Positions 16,242-24,151 of a stretch of 64,000 bases of DNA are shown one piece after another. Positions within the stretch are counted from its first letter, which is position 1, and each line of letters starts with the position of its first letter. The position numbers and the translations under genes were made by a program. The notes beneath the pieces are model-generated. The model ran no database searches. It saw only the letters and a program-made list of their open reading frames with translations, and was not told the origin of the DNA. Origin of the DNA: Chitinibacter tainanensis DSM 15459 (GTDB lineage Bacteria > Pseudomonadota > Gammaproteobacteria > Burkholderiales > Chitinibacteraceae); contig NZ_AUCN01000017.1 in the NCBI RefSeq assembly GCF_000429785.1, forward strand, positions 245,628 through 309,627. Direction: 5' to 3'.

Positions 16242-17051
16242 TTAGAGCGGGCGAGGGCGGGGATGGGCAAAGTAAAAACCTTGCAGCCCATCCACACCAC
16301 TCGCCAGCGCCAGCTGCTTGTGTTCTTCGGTTTCAATGCCTTCGGCAATCACTTGGGTGCCGGCATTTTTGAGTAATTGCACCAGCTGGCCGTAGCCGGC
16401 GCGTGCTTTGCTTTGCTGCGCGGCCAGCGCGATCAGATGGCGATCCAGCTTCACGTAGTCGGGCTCAAGCAGCCATAGGCGATCCAGATTGGCCATGCCA
16501 TGGCCAAAATCATCCAGCGCAATCCGGTAGCCTTTCTTGCGGTAGTTGTGCACCGCGCGCGAAATATCGACCGCATCGCTGGACAGTGTTTCGTGTTCCA
16601 GTAGCTCCAGCACAATCTGCTGCGGGCTAAACCCAAGGCTACTTAAAATCCGCTCAAAATACGCGCCATGATCGTTGATCTGCACCAGCAGCTCCGGATG
16701 CACATTCAGAAACAGCAGCCGATCCGGCTGGGCGTAGCTGGCAAAATTCATCACATGCAGGGTGCGGCACAGCCGATCAAAGGCAATCAGCTTATGGCCT
16801 TGCCGCGCCGCGCCAAAGGCCTGCTGCGGGGCGATCGGCCGCTCGCGCACGGTGGCACGTAGCAGGGCTTCATCGGCAAAGCGCTGGCCGTTGCGATCAA
16901 GCAGTGGCTGAAACGCCGATGAAAGCGTCGAGCCCATGGCTTTCACCACCACGCCTTTGAGGCTATCGATCTGAAACAGGCTTTCCGGCCAATCCTGGCG
17001 GATTTCCGGGGGCACCGGGTAATTGAGAGGGGGCTGCACGATCTGATTCAT
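16242..17051 (-). CDS. EAL-domain protein (c-di-GMP phosphodiesterase type)
   Basis: A 269-residue stand-alone EAL protein with no membrane helix or sensor domain. The signature glutamate is in DEALLRATV, the metal-site Asn in NVHPELL, and the acidic residues in LELLEHE, ALDDFGHG and AEGIETEEH. The catalytic Lys is in VKLDR and Gln in GLQGFYFAHP. All key positions look intact, so hydrolysis of c-di-GMP to pGpG is likely. MNQIVQPP was taken as start because GGGAGAATGTC precedes it. The N-terminal 45 residues are not recognised. Confidence 0.88.
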   Translation of the reverse strand: MNQIVQPPLNYPVPPEIRQDWPESLFQIDSLKGVVVKAMGSTLSSAFQPLLDRNGQRFADEALLRATVRERPIAPQQAFGAARQGHKLIAFDRLCRTLHVMNFASYAQPDRLLFLNVHPELLVQINDHGAYFERILSSLGFSPQQIVLELLEHETLSSDAVDISRAVHNYRKKGYRIALDDFGHGMANLDRLWLLEPDYVKLDRHLIALAAQQSKARAGYGQLVQLLKNAGTQVIAEGIETEEHKQLALASGVDGLQGFYFAHPRPRPL

Positions 17052-17117
17052 GGCGACATTCTCCCGCCCGCGCCCAGTGTACGCACGCACTAGACCAAAG
17101 CGGTTTAAAAGATCAGG

Positions 17118-17164
17118 GGTATAGTGCTGTGATGCTTATAGTGATTGATTTGCAGCGCTATACC
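17118..17164. repeat. Intergenic hairpin element, GGTATA/TATACC ends
   Basis: Arms GGTATAGTGCTG (17118-17129) and CAGCGCTATACC (17153-17164) pair over 12 bp with one G-T wobble. Loop about 23 nt. It lies between the sbp terminator and the EAL gene and has the same outer words as the element at 3240-3286. Confidence 0.6.
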
Positions 17165-17168
17165 TAAT

Positions 17169-17200
17169 AAAAAATGCCGCACGCAGCAGGGCGTGCGGCA
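17169..17200 (-). terminator. Terminator of sbp
   Basis: Stem TGCCGCACGC/GCGTGCGGCA (17175-17184, 17191-17200) with six T following on the minus strand. It lies 18 bp past the sbp stop. Confidence 0.9.
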
Positions 17201-17217
17201 GCGGGTGGCCCGCAGGA

Positions 17218-18216
17218 TTACTTGCTGTAGATCTGGTCGAACACGCCACCATCGCTAAAGTGGGTTTTCTGCGCTTTGGCCCAGCCGCCAAATTCGTCGT
17301 CGATATCAAACTGCTTCACCGCTGGGAATTGCTTGGCGTATTTGGCAAACACTTCTTTATCGATCGGGCGATAGTAGTTTTGGGCGGCGATTTCCTGGCC
17401 TTCTTTCGAATACAGATAGCTCAGGTATTCGGTGGCCACTTTGCGGGTGCCTTTTTTATCGACGTTTTTATCGACAATCGCCACAGGTGGCTCGGCCTTG
17501 ATGGTGAGTGATGGGGCCACCACTTCAAATTTATCGCGACCCAGCTCGCGGAACACCAGCTCGGCTTCGTTTTCCCATGCGATCAGCACATCGCCGAGGC
17601 CGCGCTGGGTGAAGGTGACGGTTGAGCCACGGGCGCCGGTATCCAGCACGGGCACGTTTTTATACAGCTTTTGCACGAAATCACGGGCTTTGTCATCTGA
17701 GCCGTAGGTTTTCTTCGCCCAGCCCCAGGCGGCGAGGTAATTCCAGCGTGCGCCGCCCGAAGTTTTCGGATTCGGGGTAATCACTTTGACATCGGGGCGA
17801 ATCAGATCCGACCAGTCTTTAATGCCTTTCGGATTGCCTTTTTTCACCAGGAACAAAATGGTGGAAGTGTAGGGCGATGAGTTTTCTTTAAATTGTTTTT
17901 GCCAGTCGGGTTTGAGCAATTTGCCTTGGGTGGCCAGCTCGTCGATGTCATAGGCCAGTGCCAGTGTCACTACATCGGCTTCCAGGCCATCGAGCACGGC
18001 GCGGGCTTGCTTGCCCGAGCCACCGTGTGATTGCTTGATGGTGACATCATCACCGGTTTTCTTTTTGTAGTAAGCGGCAAAGGCCTTGTTATAGTCCTGA
18101 TACAGCTCACGCGTCGGATCGTAGGAGACGTTCAAGATTTCAAAGCTGGCGGCGAAGGAGCTGCCAGCAAAGGCGGTGAGGAGCAGACCGGCAAGGTGAG
18201 CGCGAGTGGTTTTCAT
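17218..18216 (-). CDS. sbp: Sulfate-binding periplasmic protein
   Basis: A 332-residue periplasmic sulfate/thiosulfate receptor. The signal peptide [20 protein letters not shown] ends near AFA, then [20 protein letters not shown], the family N-terminus. Ligand-site motifs are [26 protein letters not shown] and [20 protein letters not shown]. It is transcribed alone, with an AT-rich upstream region and its own terminator. It is the second sulfate receptor here; the other (21430-22440) heads the permease operon. CysB-type control is expected from family knowledge, but no CysB gene is in the window. Confidence 0.93.
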   Translation of the reverse strand: MKTTRAHLAGLLLTAFAGSSFAASFEILNVSYDPTRELYQDYNKAFAAYYKKKTGDDVTIKQSHGGSGKQARAVLDGLEADVVTLALAYDIDELATQGKLLKPDWQKQFKENSSPYTSTILFLVKKGNPKGIKDWSDLIRPDVKVITPNPKTSGGARWNYLAAWGWAKKTYGSDDKARDFVQKLYKNVPVLDTGARGSTVTFTQRGLGDVLIAWENEAELVFRELGRDKFEVVAPSLTIKAEPPVAIVDKNVDKKGTRKVATEYLSYLYSKEGQEIAAQNYYRPIDKEVFAKYAKQFPAVKQFDIDDEFGGWAKAQKTHFSDGGVFDQIYSK

Positions 18217-18373
18217 CGTGGTTTTCTCTGTGGTGTGGAGTTGATGTAGCCATCATGCCGGATTGTTTTTAGTTTACTAAATACTTTGAAATGCTTTTTT
18301 TATATTCCGATGTTATTAAATAAATTGAGTTAATTGAAGCTGCTGCGGTGCGGTTTGCGCGAGCCAATGGCGA

Positions 18374-18398
18374 AGAAAAAACCGCCCTTGCGGGCGGT
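18374..18398 (-). terminator. Terminator-like hairpin
   Basis: Stem ACCGCCC/GGGCGGT (18381-18398) with an A-rich left flank, giving a T-run on the minus strand. Probably the end of the cysA operon transcript. The 18563-18584 hairpin may act first. Confidence 0.6.
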
Positions 18399-18399
18399 T

Positions 18400-18469
18400 T
18401 TAGATTGATTACAAACCCCACTCGCAAAGCGAGGCTCCCCTCAAGGAGGGGACGGGAGGGGTGGGAATA
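18400..18469 (+). repeat. Dispersed 70-bp repeat, copy A
   Basis: Matches 56554-56623 in inverted orientation at about 63 of 70 positions. The inner 51 bp (18419-18469) differ at only two bases. It holds two small hairpins, CTCGC/GCGAG (18421-18433) and TCCCCTC/GAGGGGA, then a GGGAGGGGTGGG tail. The two core differences fall in the first hairpin's loop. REP-like in character, with no coding capacity. Confidence 0.75.
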
Positions 18470-18562
18470 AAAAATAAAGGCGGCAGATTCAAGCCCTTAT
18501 TTCCTAGGCTCGGCTTTGCCGAGACTTGAAAAATCGTGGTTTCTACTTTGTTAGCAGCCTGA

Positions 18563-18584
18563 AACCGCCCATGCGGGCGGTTTT
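18563..18584. terminator. Terminator-like hairpin after cysA
   Basis: Stem AACCGCCC/GGGCGGTT (18563-18570, 18575-18582) with short A and T flanks. It lies 30 bp past the cysA stop. Its stem nearly repeats that of 18381-18398. Confidence 0.5.
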
Positions 18585-18613
18585 GGGGCGTTCTAGCCTT
18601 GAATTTCGCTGCA

Positions 18614-19654
18614 TTAAGCCGCCGTTGAATACACTTTGGCTTCGCGCGGAATCAGATATACCGTCTCGGCAATTTGCCAGCCGCCTTCCTGCTGGCGCTC
18701 GCGCGTTAGCTCGACTTCCACCACATCATGCTCGGCTACTTCCACTTCCAGCCGCACCGTGGCGCCCAGCAGACGAATATGCGTGATGGTGCCGCGAATG
18801 GCATTGGCGGTGGCCACCCGGCTGAGGTCAATCTCATGCGGGCGCACATACACGGTGGCGTGCTCGCCATCGCTGGCAAATTTGGCGTCGCCCACCTGTG
18901 CCCAGCCATCATGCACGCGTGATTGGAATAGATTTACATCGCCCAAAAACTGATACACAAATGGCGTGGCCGGATGATCGTAAACTTCGCTCGGTGTGCC
19001 GATCTGCTCGATCTGGCCTTTATTCATCACCACCACCCGATCGGCGACTTCCAGTGCTTCTTCCTGATCGTGCGTTACAAACACCGAAGTGATGTGCATT
19101 TCATCGTGTAGGCGGCGCAACCAGCGGCGCAGCTCTTTTCGTACCTTGGTATCCAGCGCGCCAAAAGGTTCGTCCAGGAGCAGCACTTTAGGCTCGACTG
19201 CCAGTGCCCGCGCCAGGGCGATCCGCTGGCGCTGGCCGCCCGAGAGCTGGGCCGGATAGCGATCGGCCAGCCAATCAAGTTGCACCAGATTGAGTAATTC
19301 ATGCACTTTGCGTTTGATTTCAGCATCCGTGGGGCGCGTGGCCTTGGGGCGCACGCGCAGGCCAAAGGCCACATTGTCAAACACCGTCATATGGCGAAAC
19401 AGCGCATAGTGCTGAAACACAAAGCCCACTTGCCGCTCGCGCACATGGCGCTCGGTGGTGTCTTCGCCATGAAACAGAATCTGCCCACTGTCGGGGGTTT
19501 CCAGGCCGGCAATCACCCGTAGGAGCGAAGTTTTGCCGCAGCCCGATGGGCCCAGCAGCGCCACCAGCTCGCCAGAATCAATCTGTAACGACAGATCATT
19601 GAGCGCCTTGAACTCGCCAAAGCTTTTCACGATATTGCGAATTTCGATACTCAT
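18614..19654 (-). CDS. cysA: Sulfate ABC transporter ATP-binding protein
   Basis: A 346-residue ABC ATPase of the sulfate/thiosulfate importer. Walker A is GPSGCGKTS (35-43), the Q-loop [20 protein letters not shown] is typical of CysA, the signature is [15 protein letters not shown], Walker B is [12 protein letters not shown] and the switch His is in [11 protein letters not shown]-terminal TOBE-like region follows ([12 protein letters not shown]). A ribosome site GAGGAA lies before the ATG, 3 bp after cysW. Last gene of the operon. Confidence 0.95.
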   Translation of the reverse strand: MSIEIRNIVKSFGEFKALNDLSLQIDSGELVALLGPSGCGKTSLLRVIAGLETPDSGQILFHGEDTTERHVRERQVGFVFQHYALFRHMTVFDNVAFGLRVRPKATRPTDAEIKRKVHELLNLVQLDWLADRYPAQLSGGQRQRIALARALAVEPKVLLLDEPFGALDTKVRKELRRWLRRLHDEMHITSVFVTHDQEEALEVADRVVVMNKGQIEQIGTPSEVYDHPATPFVYQFLGDVNLFQSRVHDGWAQVGDAKFASDGEHATVYVRPHEIDLSRVATANAIRGTITHIRLLGATVRLEVEVAEHDVVEVELTRERQQEGGWQIAETVYLIPREAKVYSTAA

Positions 19655-19657
19655 GGT

Positions 19658-20524
19658 TTATTCCTCGGTCGCGTGTTTGCGATCTTCGGCGGCTTGCTGC
19701 TCGGTGCGCCATTCGATGTAGCTCTTGATGGCCAGCGTGGCCAATGCCAAGAGAGCTAGAATCGAAGCGCAGGCAAAAGCGCCGACAAAGTTGTATTCGT
19801 TATAAAGAATCTCGACGTGCAGCGGGATGGTGTTGGTCATGCCGCGGATATGACCCGACACCACCGACACCGCGCCAAATTCACCCATGGCGCGGGCATT
19901 GGCCAGAATCACGCCATACAACAGACCCCATTTGATATTGGGCAGCGTGACATGCCAGAAGGTTTGCCAGCCCGAGGCGCCCAGCACCAAGGCGGCTTGC
20001 TCTTCTTCGCTGCCTTGCGCTTCCATCAGCGGAATCAGCTCACGCGCCACAAAGGGGAAGGTGACAAACACCGTCGCCAGCACAATGCCGGGCACCGCAA
20101 AGATGATCTTGATGTCATGCTCGGCTAGCCACGGCCCCCACCAGCCGTGCGCGCCAAACAGCAGCACATAAATCAGGCCGGCCACTACGGGCGAGACGGC
20201 AAAGGGCAGGTCGATCAGCGTGATCAGTATGCTTTTGCCTTTGAAATCAAACTTGGCAATCGCCCAGGCTGCTGCCACGCCGAACACCAGATTCAGTGGC
20301 AGCGAAATCGCGGCTACGATCAGCGTGAGTTTGATCGCGGCGAGGGCATCACTTTCCAGCAGCGAATCTTGATACAGCTGCCAGCCTTGATGCAGCGCTT
20401 CATAAAATACCGATAACAGCGGCACGATCAGCAAGAGAGTAATCAGTGCCAGTGCCAGCGTGGTGAGCGTGTAGCGGATCCACGGCGCTTCGGTCGTGGC
20501 GAGGCTTCGCGTTGTTGTCGCCAT
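19658..20524 (-). CDS. cysW: Sulfate ABC transporter permease CysW
   Basis: A 288-residue inner-membrane permease with about six helices and the coupling loop [42 protein letters not shown] is a CysW signature. The start chosen ([11 protein letters not shown]) overlaps the cysT stop by one base (TAATG), which suggests coupled translation. The longer frame would extend into cysT. Confidence 0.94.
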   Translation of the reverse strand: MATTTRSLATTEAPWIRYTLTTLALALITLLLIVPLLSVFYEALHQGWQLYQDSLLESDALAAIKLTLIVAAISLPLNLVFGVAAAWAIAKFDFKGKSILITLIDLPFAVSPVVAGLIYVLLFGAHGWWGPWLAEHDIKIIFAVPGIVLATVFVTFPFVARELIPLMEAQGSEEEQAALVLGASGWQTFWHVTLPNIKWGLLYGVILANARAMGEFGAVSVVSGHIRGMTNTIPLHVEILYNEYNFVGAFACASILALLALATLAIKSYIEWRTEQQAAEDRKHATEE

Positions 20525-21357
20525 TATTTGCGTCTCCCCAGGCGTTTGGCCATCCACCATTGCAGGCCGTTAATCAGCAGCAGCAGGGCAAACGACACCA
20601 GCAGCATCACCACGGCAATCGCGGTAGCGCCCAGATAATCATATTGTTCAAGCTTGGAGATAATCATCAGCGGGGTGATTTCCGATTTGAACGGCATATT
20701 GCCGGCAATGAAAATCACCGAGCCAAATTCACCAATCGCGCGGGCAAAGGCCAGCGTAAAGCCGGTGAGCAGCGCCGGGAAAATCGTGGGCAAAATCACC
20801 TGGCTAAAAATCTGCCAGCGGGTGGCGCCGAGGCTTGAGGCGGCTTCTTCCAGCTCGCGCTCCATGTCTTCCAGTACCGGTTGTACCGTGCGCACCACGA
20901 AAGGCAGCGTAATAAATGTAAGCGCCAGTACGATCCCGGCCGGGGTAAAGGCGATTTTAATGCCGAGCTTTTCCAGCGGCTCGCCCAGAAGACCATTGGG
21001 CGCATACAGGGTGGCCAGCGCAATCCCTGCCACCGCAGTGGGCAAGGCGAAGGGCAGATCGACCAGCGCATCGATAAAGCGCTTGCCGGGGAAGGGGTAG
21101 CGCACAAGCACCCAGGCAATCAAAAGACCCACAAAGAGATTAATCAACGCCGCCAGTAGCGACGCACCAAAGGTCACCTGATAGGTGGCCACCACGCGCG
21201 GCTCGCTGACGGTGGCCCAAAATTGGGCCCAGCTTAAGCCGAGCGATTTGCTGATCAGCGCCGCCAGCGGCAGCAGCACAATCAGTGAGAGATACAGCAT
21301 GCTGTAGCCCAGCGAGAGATTAAAGCCGGGCAGCACACTGTGCTGTTTGAACTTCAT
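20524..21357 (-). CDS. cysT: Sulfate ABC transporter permease CysT (CysU)
   Basis: A 277-residue permease, partner of CysW. It begins [18 protein letters not shown], typical of CysT, with AAAGGAAATCCC just upstream. Hydrophobic helices and the loop [23 protein letters not shown] are present, followed by [26 protein letters not shown]. Overlaps cysW by one base. Confidence 0.94.
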   Translation of the reverse strand: MKFKQHSVLPGFNLSLGYSMLYLSLIVLLPLAALISKSLGLSWAQFWATVSEPRVVATYQVTFGASLLAALINLFVGLLIAWVLVRYPFPGKRFIDALVDLPFALPTAVAGIALATLYAPNGLLGEPLEKLGIKIAFTPAGIVLALTFITLPFVVRTVQPVLEDMERELEEAASSLGATRWQIFSQVILPTIFPALLTGFTLAFARAIGEFGSVIFIAGNMPFKSEITPLMIISKLEQYDYLGATAIAVVMLLVSFALLLLINGLQWWMAKRLGRRK

Positions 21358-21374
21358 GGGATTTCCTTTTGCAG

Positions 21375-21421
21375 GGTATTGCTCGCCAGCCAAGCTTGGG
21401 ATTGGCTTGGCTGGCTATACC
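21375..21421. repeat. Intergenic hairpin element between sbp2 and cysT
   Basis: Left arm GGTATTG then GCCAGCCAAG (21375-21394). Right arm CTTGGCTGGC then TATACC (21406-21421). The inner 10-bp stem is perfect and the ends match the GGTATA/TATACC family. It lies downstream of the binding-protein gene and could stabilise that transcript segment. Confidence 0.6.
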
Positions 21422-21429
21422 TAGTGGGC

Positions 21430-22440
21430 TTATTTCTTTTTGGCGATGTCGGCGGCAATCTGATCGTAAATCGCGCCATCATCAAAGAATTTTTTCTGCG
21501 CCGCTTTCAGGCCACCAAAATCGGCCACGCCAAACAGTTTGATCGCCGGAAATTGCTTCGCGTATTTGGCTGCGACCGCTGCATTGCGGGGGCGCAGGTA
21601 GTTTTGCGCGGCGATTTCCTGGCCTTCCGGGCTCCACAGATAGCTCAGGTATTCGGTGGCGGCTTTGCGGCTGCCTTTTTTGTCGACCACTTTATCCACC
21701 ACGGCCACGGGCAGGTCGGCATCAATCGATACGCTTGGGTAGATCACCTCGAAATTGCCGCGGCCAAATTCGCGCGCAATCATTTCGGCTTCATTTTCAA
21801 ACGTAACCAACACATCGCCAATCTGGCGCTGCATAAAGGTCGTGGTGGCTGCGCGGCCGCCAGCATCCAGCACCGGTACATTAGCAAACAGCGCTTGGGT
21901 GAATTCGCGCGCTTTGGCTTCGTTACCGCCATTTTGTTTCAGCGCTGCGCCCCAGGCCGCCAGGAAAGTGTAGCGACCATTGCCGCTGGTTTTCGGGTTG
22001 GGTACCACCACCTGAATGCCGGGCTTGGTGAGATCCGCCCAATCCTTAATGCCTTTGGGGTTGCCTTTGCGCACAATCAGCACTTGCAGGCTGGAAAATG
22101 GCGCGGCCTCATTCGGGAATTTCTTATCCCAGCCTGCGTTGATCTGTTTGCCTTTCTCGACAATCGCGTCAATATCGGTGGCCATATTCATGGTGACTAC
22201 ATCGGCTTCCAGCCCATCAATCACCGAGCGCGCCTGTTTGCTTGAGCCGCCGTGCGATTGCTGAATAATCACTTTGTCTTTGAATTTGGCTTCGTAGTAT
22301 TTGCTAAAGGCCGGGTTGTAATCTTTATAAAAATCGCGCATCACATCGTAGGAGACGTTCAGCAAAGTGGTATCGGCGTGGCTCAAGGCTGCGGCTGAGC
22401 CCAAAGCAAGGGCAACTGCCCAGTGGCGCAATGAAGTCAT
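21430..22440 (-). CDS. Second sulfate/thiosulfate-binding protein, first gene of cysTWA operon
   Basis: A 336-residue Sbp/CysP-type receptor. The signal peptide starts MTSLRHWAVALALGSAAALS and ends near HA, then DTTLLNVSYDVMRDFYKDYN. Shared motifs with sbp are QQSHGGSSKQARSVIDGLEA, PNPKTSGNGRYTFLAAWGAA and [23 protein letters not shown] moved the start to MTSLRHW because GGAGCTTCACC precedes it and a clean signal peptide results. Whether it prefers sulfate or thiosulfate cannot be told here. Confidence 0.92.
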   Translation of the reverse strand: MTSLRHWAVALALGSAAALSHADTTLLNVSYDVMRDFYKDYNPAFSKYYEAKFKDKVIIQQSHGGSSKQARSVIDGLEADVVTMNMATDIDAIVEKGKQINAGWDKKFPNEAAPFSSLQVLIVRKGNPKGIKDWADLTKPGIQVVVPNPKTSGNGRYTFLAAWGAALKQNGGNEAKAREFTQALFANVPVLDAGGRAATTTFMQRQIGDVLVTFENEAEMIAREFGRGNFEVIYPSVSIDADLPVAVVDKVVDKKGSRKAATEYLSYLWSPEGQEIAAQNYLRPRNAAVAAKYAKQFPAIKLFGVADFGGLKAAQKKFFDDGAIYDQIAADIAKKK

Positions 22441-22511
22441 GGTGAAGCTCCAAATTGATTGAGGTGACCCTGACTGTAACAAGCAGCCGAAGCTAGAACA
22501 AAGAATTTAAG

Positions 22512-22530
22512 GTGATTTTGATATAACCAT
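22512..22530 (-). promoter_or_regulatory. Motif shared by the sbp2 and porin upstream regions (copy 1)
   Basis: GTGATTTTGATATAACCAT, 72-90 bp before sbp2. Nearly the same word occurs at 23442-23460 before the porin gene. On the coding strand it reads as ATGGTTATAT...AATCAC. It may be a CysB-type activator site or an upstream promoter element. The assignment is inference. Confidence 0.4.
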
Positions 22531-22545
22531 TTTATCTTTGGGCAT

Positions 22546-22572
22546 AAAAAACCCCTTTGCGCGCAAAGGGGT
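22546..22572 (-). terminator. Terminator of the KdgM-like porin gene
   Basis: Inverted repeat ACCCCTTTGC/GCAAAGGGGT (22551-22572) with a five-T run on the minus strand. It lies about 50 bp past the porin stop. Confidence 0.85.
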
Positions 22573-22620
22573 GAATCGGAGGCTTAAGCGGCCAGCCTTG
22601 TGTTACGGTGGGGGCGTGCC

Positions 22621-23340
22621 TTAGAAGCTGTAAACCAGACCCAGCCGGAAGCGCCAATCGTCGGTCAGTGCTTTGTTTTTGATCAGCGCATCAGGCAGGT
22701 AGCCGATCTCAGCATAAGGCTTGAAGTTGGCGTTCAGCTTGTAGGCCGCGCCGACATTGTGCTCGTAAAGATTGCTGCTTTTATCTGGGTAAGCGTAGTT
22801 ATTCAGCTTGTGATCCCAGCGGAAGTTGTAATAGGTTTCCAGATCTTTATTGAAGGTTTTGCGCAGCCATAACTCGCTGCGGGTGGTGTCATCGTTATCC
22901 CATTGCTTGGCCAGATCGCGGGTGTCGCGGGTTTTGTGCTCGTAGCGTACGCGGGCATCCAGGCGCCAGGTAGGGGCAAAAGCCCAGTTGGCGCGCAAGC
23001 CGATCTTGGCGATGTCGCCGCTGGCCTTGGTATCTTGGAACAGTACGCTCGGTAGCAGCGTCAGGGTGTCGCTGACTTTGTATTTGTAATACAGCTCCAG
23101 CTCGTTTTCTTTCCAGCGCGCCTGATCAATGCCTTCACCTGCTTTGCTGGTATTGTCGACTACATACTCAAAGCCAGCGCCAATGCCATTGCTCCACTCA
23201 TGATTCAGCAAAACACGGGATTCAAATTTATCTTGCTCGCTGCGATATTGGCCGCGGACATCCACGCTGGCGGCACTAACGCTGCCAGCCAGCACGCTCA
23301 GGCTTAGGGCCAGAGCCAGAATAGGGGTTTTGTTATGCAT
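22621..23340 (-). CDS. KdgM-family outer-membrane porin
   Basis: A 239-residue beta-barrel protein. The signal peptide MHNKTPILALALSLSVLAGS ends near VSA, then ASVDVRGQYRSEQDKFESRV. Alternating amphipathic strands and a terminal aromatic (RFRLGLVYSF) fit a 12-strand KdgM/NanC-type channel for acidic oligosaccharides. MHNKTP is preceded by GAGGATGAGCAC, so I shortened the longer frame. It sits upstream of the sulfate operon on the same strand and shares an upstream motif with sbp2. It may therefore import sulfate or sulfated compounds; that link is inference. Confidence 0.82.
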   Translation of the reverse strand: MHNKTPILALALSLSVLAGSVSAASVDVRGQYRSEQDKFESRVLLNHEWSNGIGAGFEYVVDNTSKAGEGIDQARWKENELELYYKYKVSDTLTLLPSVLFQDTKASGDIAKIGLRANWAFAPTWRLDARVRYEHKTRDTRDLAKQWDNDDTTRSELWLRKTFNKDLETYYNFRWDHKLNNYAYPDKSSNLYEHNVGAAYKLNANFKPYAEIGYLPDALIKNKALTDDWRFRLGLVYSF

Positions 23341-23441
23341 GTGCTCATCCTCAGGTAGGGTCAAAACTGGGTGACTGCGCTGTGGCAGTGCTGATGAGCT
23401 GCATCCTACTGGATGTCACTTAAATTTAATAATACTTAAAT

Positions 23442-23460
23442 GTGATTTTAATATAACTGT
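23442..23460 (-). promoter_or_regulatory. Motif shared by the sbp2 and porin upstream regions (copy 2)
   Basis: GTGATTTTAATATAACTGT, about 100-120 bp before the porin start, within an AT-rich stretch (23420-23540). It matches copy 1 at 16 of 19 positions. Suggests a common activator. Confidence 0.4.
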
Positions 23461-23590
23461 TCTTCATTATTGTTCGGGATGGATTTTTGATGTTTGGTTA
23501 TGTAAAACTAACAAATAATAATTAAAAGAAATATAAAGGTGGTGTTAGTCTGGGTGCTCACTCTGTTCGCCGCATAACAAGGAGCTCATC

Positions 23591-23890
23591 ATGCAGGCAC
23601 TGATCGTCGGCGCTGATCATCTGGGCGCTATCCCCGCGACGCTGGCCGAGTTTGGCATTTCGGTCGGTCATCATGTGACCGGCCGCAATCCGGTGCACCA
23701 GCGCAGCCCGAAAAACCTCAAAGGCATGGAGGTGGTGATTTTGTTTACAGATTTTCTCAATCACAACACCATGCGCAATTACCGCGATCTGGCCCAGCAT
23801 CGCCAGCTGCCTTGCGTGGCCTGCCGGCGCAGCAGTGCTGATTTGATCCGCACACTGGAAAGGCTGGGCGCTAAACGCCAGCTGCAATAG
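23591..23890 (+). CDS. DUF2325 small protein
   Basis: A 99-residue cytoplasmic protein of the DUF2325 family: Rossmann-like start MQALIVGADHLGAIPATLAE, middle GMEVVILFTDFLNHNTMRNY, and CRRSSADLIRTLERL near the end. AAGGAGCTCATC is an excellent ribosome site. Function unknown; members are often single-domain or fused proteins with conserved Cys and Asp/His. It is divergent from the porin/sulfate block and shares the AT-rich promoter zone 23400-23560. The overlapping 201-codon minus frame is a shadow. Confidence 0.85.
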   Translation: MQALIVGADHLGAIPATLAEFGISVGHHVTGRNPVHQRSPKNLKGMEVVILFTDFLNHNTMRNYRDLAQHRQLPCVACRRSSADLIRTLERLGAKRQLQ

Positions 23891-24151
23891 CTGAGCCAGC
23901 GCTGGTCTGCTGGCCGTGGTGTGGGGGCCTGCGGGTGGCCGGGTTTCCAACCGTGTAGCCAAGGGCAACGCGCGACGGCGCCATTGGCCAAGCCACGCTA
24001 GGCCCTGTGTTTCGCGCATGGCAAGTCTTGGCGCGCTGTGCGCTAGCGCACCGTCTGTGTGGCTAGGGTTCTGCTCGCCTGTCTTCCCAAGTACAATCCT
24101 GTAATCAATTTGAAAGCACGGGTTGTTTATCCCGGCAGACGAGGACAGGCT
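23891..24151. other. Intergenic region upstream of the macroglobulin gene
   Basis: 261 bp without a gene. It includes a GCCAGC/GCTGGC hairpin just after the DUF2325 stop, a 14-bp perfect palindrome GTGCGCTAGCGCAC (24038-24051) and a possible -10 TACAAT near 24090. No clear -35. Confidence 0.4.

Larger units (their letters stand above)
18217..18613. other. Intergenic region between cysA and sbp
   Basis: About 400 bp without a gene. It holds the AT-rich promoter zone of sbp (18240-18350), a terminator-like hairpin (18374-18398), a copy of a dispersed repeat (18400-18469), a hairpin CTCGGC/GCCGAG (18509-18523) and the cysA-proximal hairpin (18563-18584). Confidence 0.6.
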
